A DNA stretch of 14,648 bases, from contig CAYHNZ010000020.1 of assembly GCA_964358205.1 (NCBI GenBank), positions 1 to 14,648 on the forward strand, written 5' to 3'. The notes beneath the pieces were generated by a model. The model worked only from the letters and a program-made list of their open reading frames with translations. It searched no databases and was not told the origin of the DNA. Source of the DNA: JANLIQ01 sp964358205. GTDB taxonomy: Bacteria > Patescibacteriota > UBA1384 > 2-12-FULL-50-11. Positions 11,478 to 14,648 of this stretch are shown in pieces. Position 1 is the first letter of the stretch; every line of letters begins with the position of its first letter. A program made the translations under genes and the position numbers.

Positions 11478-13787
11478 ATGAAGAAACTAGTCATTGTGGA
11501 ATCGCCCGCTAAAGCCAAAACAATTGGCCAGTATTTGGGTAGCGAGTTTACGGTTAGGGCTTCGTACGGCCATGTTCGGGATTTACCGGTTAAAAAACTC
11601 GGCATCGACCCAGCCAAACACTTTGAAGTCGAATATGTGCCGATCGTTAGAGCCAAAAAGGTTTTGACGGAACTGAAAACCCTTTTGAAGACTTCGACTG
11701 AATTATATCTTGCGACTGACTTTGACCGCGAAGGTGAGGCAATTGCTTGGCATTTAACCCAGGCCTTGGGCCTGGGTCAGCAACTAGCTACTAGCAAACA
11801 GCTATCAGCTAGTACCAAGAAGCCAGGTGCTAGTACCAAGAAGCCAGTAGCTACGGGCAGAATGCCCGTTTACCGCATTACCTTTCACGAAATTACCAAA
11901 CCGGCCATCGAAAACGCCCTCAAGCACCCGCGAACGATTGACGCCAAGTTGGTTGATGCCCAGCAAGCGAGGCGAATTTTGGATCGCCTGGTCGGCTACA
12001 AATTGTCGCCGTTTTTGTGGAAAAAAGTTTACCGCGGTTTATCGGCTGGCCGAGTTCAGTCCGTCGCCGTCCGCTTGATTGTTGAGCGCGAGCGGGAAAT
12101 TGCCGCCTTCAAATCCGTCGAATCCTGGACACTCGATTCTATCTTGAAAAGTAAAAGCGGCGACTTCGCCGCCTATCTAGCCAAAGAGGGGACGACCGCC
12201 AAGCTCGAACTCTCAAACCAAAAAGAGATCGACGCTCTTAAGAAAAAGCTCGAGAAATCCAAGCTCGAAGTTGAAAAAATCGAGTCTGCAGACTCCCAAC
12301 TCAAACCCCAGGCGCCGTTAATTACCTCCACGCTTCAGCAAGCCGCGGCGCGCGTTTTGCATTTTTCAGCCAAAAAGACCATGAAAATCGCCCAGGATTT
12401 ATACGAGGGTGTCGATGTCGAGGGCAAAGGCTCGGTCGCCCTCATTACTTATATGCGTACCGATTCTTATCAGATGTCCGAGATCGCTAAAAAACAGGCT
12501 GAAGCGCTGATCGCCAAAAATTATGGAGCTCGGTATCTGCCTGATCGACCGAATATGTTTTCCAAGAAAGTTCGCGGCGCCCAGGAAGCGCACGAAGCGA
12601 TTCGTCCAACTGACTTTGCTATTCGGCCCGATGAAATTAAGGGCGCTTTAACTAAAGACCACCACAACCTTTACAATCTGATTTGGTCGCAGGCCATGGG
12701 CTCGCTGATGGCGCCGGCTCAAGTTAAAACAACGACCGCTTCCATTAAATCCGATGCCGGGACACTAATCGGTCGTGGTCGCGAACTAGTTTTCGACGGC
12801 TTTATGAAGTTGGTGCCGGATGTTGAGGAAAATTATGTCCAACTGCCGAAACTGGTGGAAAAAGAAGCAGTCACTCTAAAGAAGCTCGATTCCGTCCAGC
12901 ATTTTACCGAACCACCGGCTCGCTATTCTGAAGCTAGTCTAGTTCGCGAGTTGGAGAAGCGGGGAATTGGCCGTCCGTCCACTTACGCCCCAACGATGTC
13001 GACTATTGTCGATCGTGGCTATGTTACTAAACTCGCCAGTCGCTTCACGCCGACCGAAGTGGCGGGAATCGTCATCGATTTATTGGTTGAACACTTTCCC
13101 AACATCGTTGATTACAACTTCACCGCCGAAATGGAAGATAAACTCGACGATATCGCCGAGGGTAAGCGCGAGCTTGAGCCGGTCTTAGAAGAATTCTACA
13201 CCCCGTTTGCCAAACTATTGGCCGAAAAGGAAAAATCGGTTGACAAGAAAGCCATCGTCGAAGAAGCAACCGATAAAAAATGCCCGGACTGTGGCAAGCC
13301 GGTGGTACTGAAGCTCGGTCGCTACGGCAAGTTCTACTCTTGCTCTGGTTTTCCGGACTGCAAACACACCGCGCCGTATTTAGACGACAAATTTACCAAA
13401 GACGAAGAGAAAGAGATTGCCGAAGAAGTCAAGGAAAATTGTGCCAAGTGCGGCGGTAAGATGGCGATCAAACAGGGTCGTTTCGGGACTTTTCTGGCCT
13501 GCACCAATTATCCGAAGTGTAAGTTTACCAAAGCCATTGTCATCGGCTCAAGTGTTCCTTGTCCGAACTGCGGTAAAGAACTGATCCGTCGCAACACCCG
13601 CCGCGGCAAAGTTTTTTGGGGCTGCTCCGGCTATCCAGACTGCAAAACCGCCTATTGGGACGAGCCGTTAGCCGAGAAATGCCCGAAGTGCAGTAACCTG
13701 ATGGTCAACAAAAAATCCGGCCCCGCCTGCAGCCAATGCGATTATAAGAAGGAAACTCAAAACTCAGAAGTCAAAACTCAAAAGTGA
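11478..13787 (+). CDS. topA: DNA topoisomerase I (type IA)
   Basis: This 769-residue enzyme relaxes negative supercoils. The Toprim domain shows E8 in VIVESPAKAKTI and the acidic triad D81, D83, E85 in ATDFDREGEAIAWHL. The active tyrosine is Y325 in ITYMRTDS. Conserved ALITYMRTDS, RGAQEAHEAIRPT and EKRGIGRPSTYAP blocks confirm the family. Four C-terminal zinc ribbons start at C602, C655, C695 and C735. An unusual in-frame insert of about 30 residues (about 101-131) separates the Toprim acidic motif from RITFHEITKPAIENAL. It contains two copies of ASTKKP and is encoded by tandem repeats. The last residues (ETQNSEVKTQK) are encoded by the downstream intergenic repeat. No ribosome binding site is visible. 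Confidence 0.97.
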   Translation: MKKLVIVESPAKAKTIGQYLGSEFTVRASYGHVRDLPVKKLGIDPAKHFEVEYVPIVRAKKVLTELKTLLKTSTELYLATDFDREGEAIAWHLTQALGLGQQLATSKQLSASTKKPGASTKKPVATGRMPVYRITFHEITKPAIENALKHPRTIDAKLVDAQQARRILDRLVGYKLSPFLWKKVYRGLSAGRVQSVAVRLIVEREREIAAFKSVESWTLDSILKSKSGDFAAYLAKEGTTAKLELSNQKEIDALKKKLEKSKLEVEKIESADSQLKPQAPLITSTLQQAAARVLHFSAKKTMKIAQDLYEGVDVEGKGSVALITYMRTDSYQMSEIAKKQAEALIAKNYGARYLPDRPNMFSKKVRGAQEAHEAIRPTDFAIRPDEIKGALTKDHHNLYNLIWSQAMGSLMAPAQVKTTTASIKSDAGTLIGRGRELVFDGFMKLVPDVEENYVQLPKLVEKEAVTLKKLDSVQHFTEPPARYSEASLVRELEKRGIGRPSTYAPTMSTIVDRGYVTKLASRFTPTEVAGIVIDLLVEHFPNIVDYNFTAEMEDKLDDIAEGKRELEPVLEEFYTPFAKLLAEKEKSVDKKAIVEEATDKKCPDCGKPVVLKLGRYGKFYSCSGFPDCKHTAPYLDDKFTKDEEKEIAEEVKENCAKCGGKMAIKQGRFGTFLACTNYPKCKFTKAIVIGSSVPCPNCGKELIRRNTRRGKVFWGCSGYPDCKTAYWDEPLAEKCPKCSNLMVNKKSGPACSQCDYKKETQNSEVKTQK
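11808..11868 (+). repeat. Tandem repeat and hairpin inside topA
   Basis: Two 21-nt units starting GCTAGTACCAAGAAGCCAG (11808-11828, 11829-11849) are followed by GCTA and by a CGGGC-AGAAT-GCCCG hairpin (11854-11868). CTAGCTACTAGC/CAGCTATCAGCTAG words precede them (11782-11812). All stays in frame. Confidence 0.88.
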
Positions 13788-13854
13788 AACTAGTAACTCA
13801 AAAGTTTGTAGTTTTCAGTTGCAGTTTTAACTTTTAAGCTCTAAGTTTTAACTT
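13753..13854 (+). repeat. Iterated-word inverted repeat spanning the topA stop
   Basis: The left arm (13753-13800) carries AACTCAAAA words, contains the topA stop codon and encodes its final residues. The right arm (13806-13854) has AGTTTTAACTTTTAAGC and AAGTTTTAACTT words complementary to it. Word content is shared with 6279-6380. Confidence 0.8.
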
Positions 13855-13857
13855 AAT

Positions 13858-14490
13858 ATGCGTAATATTTTGCCCCGCTCGGTCGAGCAAATGTCGAGCT
13901 TACTCTCAACCTTGCCAAGCATCGGCCCGAAAACCGCTAATCGTTTAACTTTCTTTCTGCTTGGCCGGCAAGAGGGGGAGTTGGAGGAATTCGGTCAGGC
14001 CTTCATTAATCTTAGAAAGAATCTCGTGACTTGTTCAAACTGTTTTCTAATTGCCGAAACCGATCCTTGCGTCATTTGCCAAGATAAGCAGCGAGTGCAG
14101 GACAAATTGGTCGTGGTGGAGGAGCCGCTCGATGTCTTGGCACTAGAAAAAGCCCATTTTGACGGCTTGTATCATGTTCTCGGCGGACAAATTTCGCCGA
14201 TTAATAATGTTTCGCCGGACGATTTGAAGATCAAAGAACTCTTGTCGCGCCTGGAAGCCGGCCAGTTCAAAGAAGTCATTTTAGCGACCGATCCATCGCT
14301 TGAAGGTGAAGCAACAGCACTTTATATCGACGATCAGGTCAATCGAATTCAAAAAGAGGGCAAGCTCAAAGGTATTAAAATCACTCGCATCGCCCGCGGT
14401 TTACCGGTCGGGGGAGACTTGGAATACGCCGACGAGCTAACGCTGGCCCGAGCCCTCGAAGGTAGAAGTACCTACTCGGCCCGAGATTAA
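13858..14490 (+). CDS. recR: Recombination mediator protein RecR
   Basis: This 210-residue protein forms a ring clamp that works with RecO (and RecF) to load RecA at gaps. The order is typical: a helix-hairpin-helix (about 15-35, LPSIGPKTANRL), a C4 zinc finger (C59, C62, C71, C74), then a Toprim domain with VVVEEPLDV, HVLGGQISPI and ATDPSLEGEATALYI, and the C-terminal GLPVGGDLEYADELTLARALEGR block. The length is slightly above the usual 200 residues. It starts three bases after the repeat at 13753-13854 with no ribosome binding site. It follows topA and dprA in the same orientation; dnaX and the YbaB gene, its common neighbours, are not in view. Confidence 0.96.
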   Translation: MRNILPRSVEQMSSLLSTLPSIGPKTANRLTFFLLGRQEGELEEFGQAFINLRKNLVTCSNCFLIAETDPCVICQDKQRVQDKLVVVEEPLDVLALEKAHFDGLYHVLGGQISPINNVSPDDLKIKELLSRLEAGQFKEVILATDPSLEGEATALYIDDQVNRIQKEGKLKGIKITRIARGLPVGGDLEYADELTLARALEGRSTYSARD

Positions 14491-14501
14491 CAAGATTCAT
14501 T

Positions 14502-14575
14502 CAGAAAAGTTATGTATTGCGACTGCGTCGCGGCTTTTCTGTGAGAGTGAGGGGCCTAGTTGCGAGGCGGCCCCT
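14502..14575 (+). other. Hairpins downstream of recR
   Basis: CAGAAAAG (14502-14509) pairs with CTTTTCTG (14534-14541), enclosing a nested GCGAC-TGC-GTCGC hairpin. AGGGGCC (14550-14556) pairs with GGCCCCT (14569-14575). Neither has a T run, so they are not classical terminators. The remaining 73 bases to the window end hold only a small GCCG/CGGC hairpin and no gene. Confidence 0.5.
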
Positions 14576-14648
14576 ACAACACTAATGAAGCCGGGGTTTC
14601 GGCGTCTTAACAGACAGGCCTCAACCCGCTCGACCGGTTCGAACTAAA

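Noticed and set aside
2394..13854. The scattered repeats as a CRISPR array.
   Set aside because: Units are 7-21 nt tandem words without unique spacers of constant length, and no cas genes are present.
14579..14612. ACTAATGAAGCCG..CTTAAC resembles the 3' end of 23S rRNA (ACTAATGAACCG..CTTAACC).
   Set aside because: The match is broken by extra bases and the preceding sequence does not show convincing 23S 3'-domain blocks.
14560..14648. GGTTCGAAC near the window end looks like a tRNA T-loop.
   Set aside because: No acceptor, D-arm or anticodon arm can be fitted upstream, and the window ends before the acceptor would close.

Overview
The window looks like chromosomal DNA from a small-genome bacterium of the Candidate Phyla Radiation (Patescibacteria) or something similar. 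This is an inference from gene content and style: a cluster of short prepilin genes with their own peptidase, compact housekeeping genes with overlaps, rplU running into secE-nusG-rplK, few Shine-Dalgarno sites, and a standard code (TGA is used as stop). No exact lineage can be named from the sequence alone.

Layout. Positions 1-5641 hold a type IV pilus/pseudopilin locus on the + strand. A folded leader precedes the first pilin, which ends at a terminator. A REP-flanked Y1 transposase unit sits between that pilin and the prepilin peptidase (pilD). Then come four tightly packed minor pilin-like genes (FimT/GspH-, PilV/GspI-, PilW/GspJ- and PilX/GspK-like). Positions 5865-9335 hold an RNase HI gene, a rodA/ftsW-family gene, a strong promoter, then rplU, secE, nusG and rplK. 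Positions 9336-10291 are a scrambled accessory patch. It contains a small reverse-strand gene with its own promoter and terminator, lying between two diverged copies of the rplK 3' end, followed by an antisense fragment of the 23S rRNA 5' domain. Positions 10292-14490 hold dprA, topA and recR, a DNA uptake, topology and recombination group. Together with the pili this is consistent with natural competence, though no motor ATPase or ComEC is in view.

The most striking signal runs across the whole window. At least six gene borders carry short-word iterated repeats (for example CAGTTAT, CAGCAAT, ATTCAGTA and CTCAAAA words), most of which fold back on a degenerate complementary arm. Several spill into coding sequence: they encode the leader peptides of two prepilins, the C-terminal tail of TopA, and probably an in-frame insert of about 30 residues beside the TopA Toprim active site. 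A second strong candidate is the self-contained gene cassette at the rplK 3' end. Its flanking 96-bp direct repeats differ mainly at synonymous sites, which suggests capture from a related strain and gene-end regeneration rather than a simple duplication.
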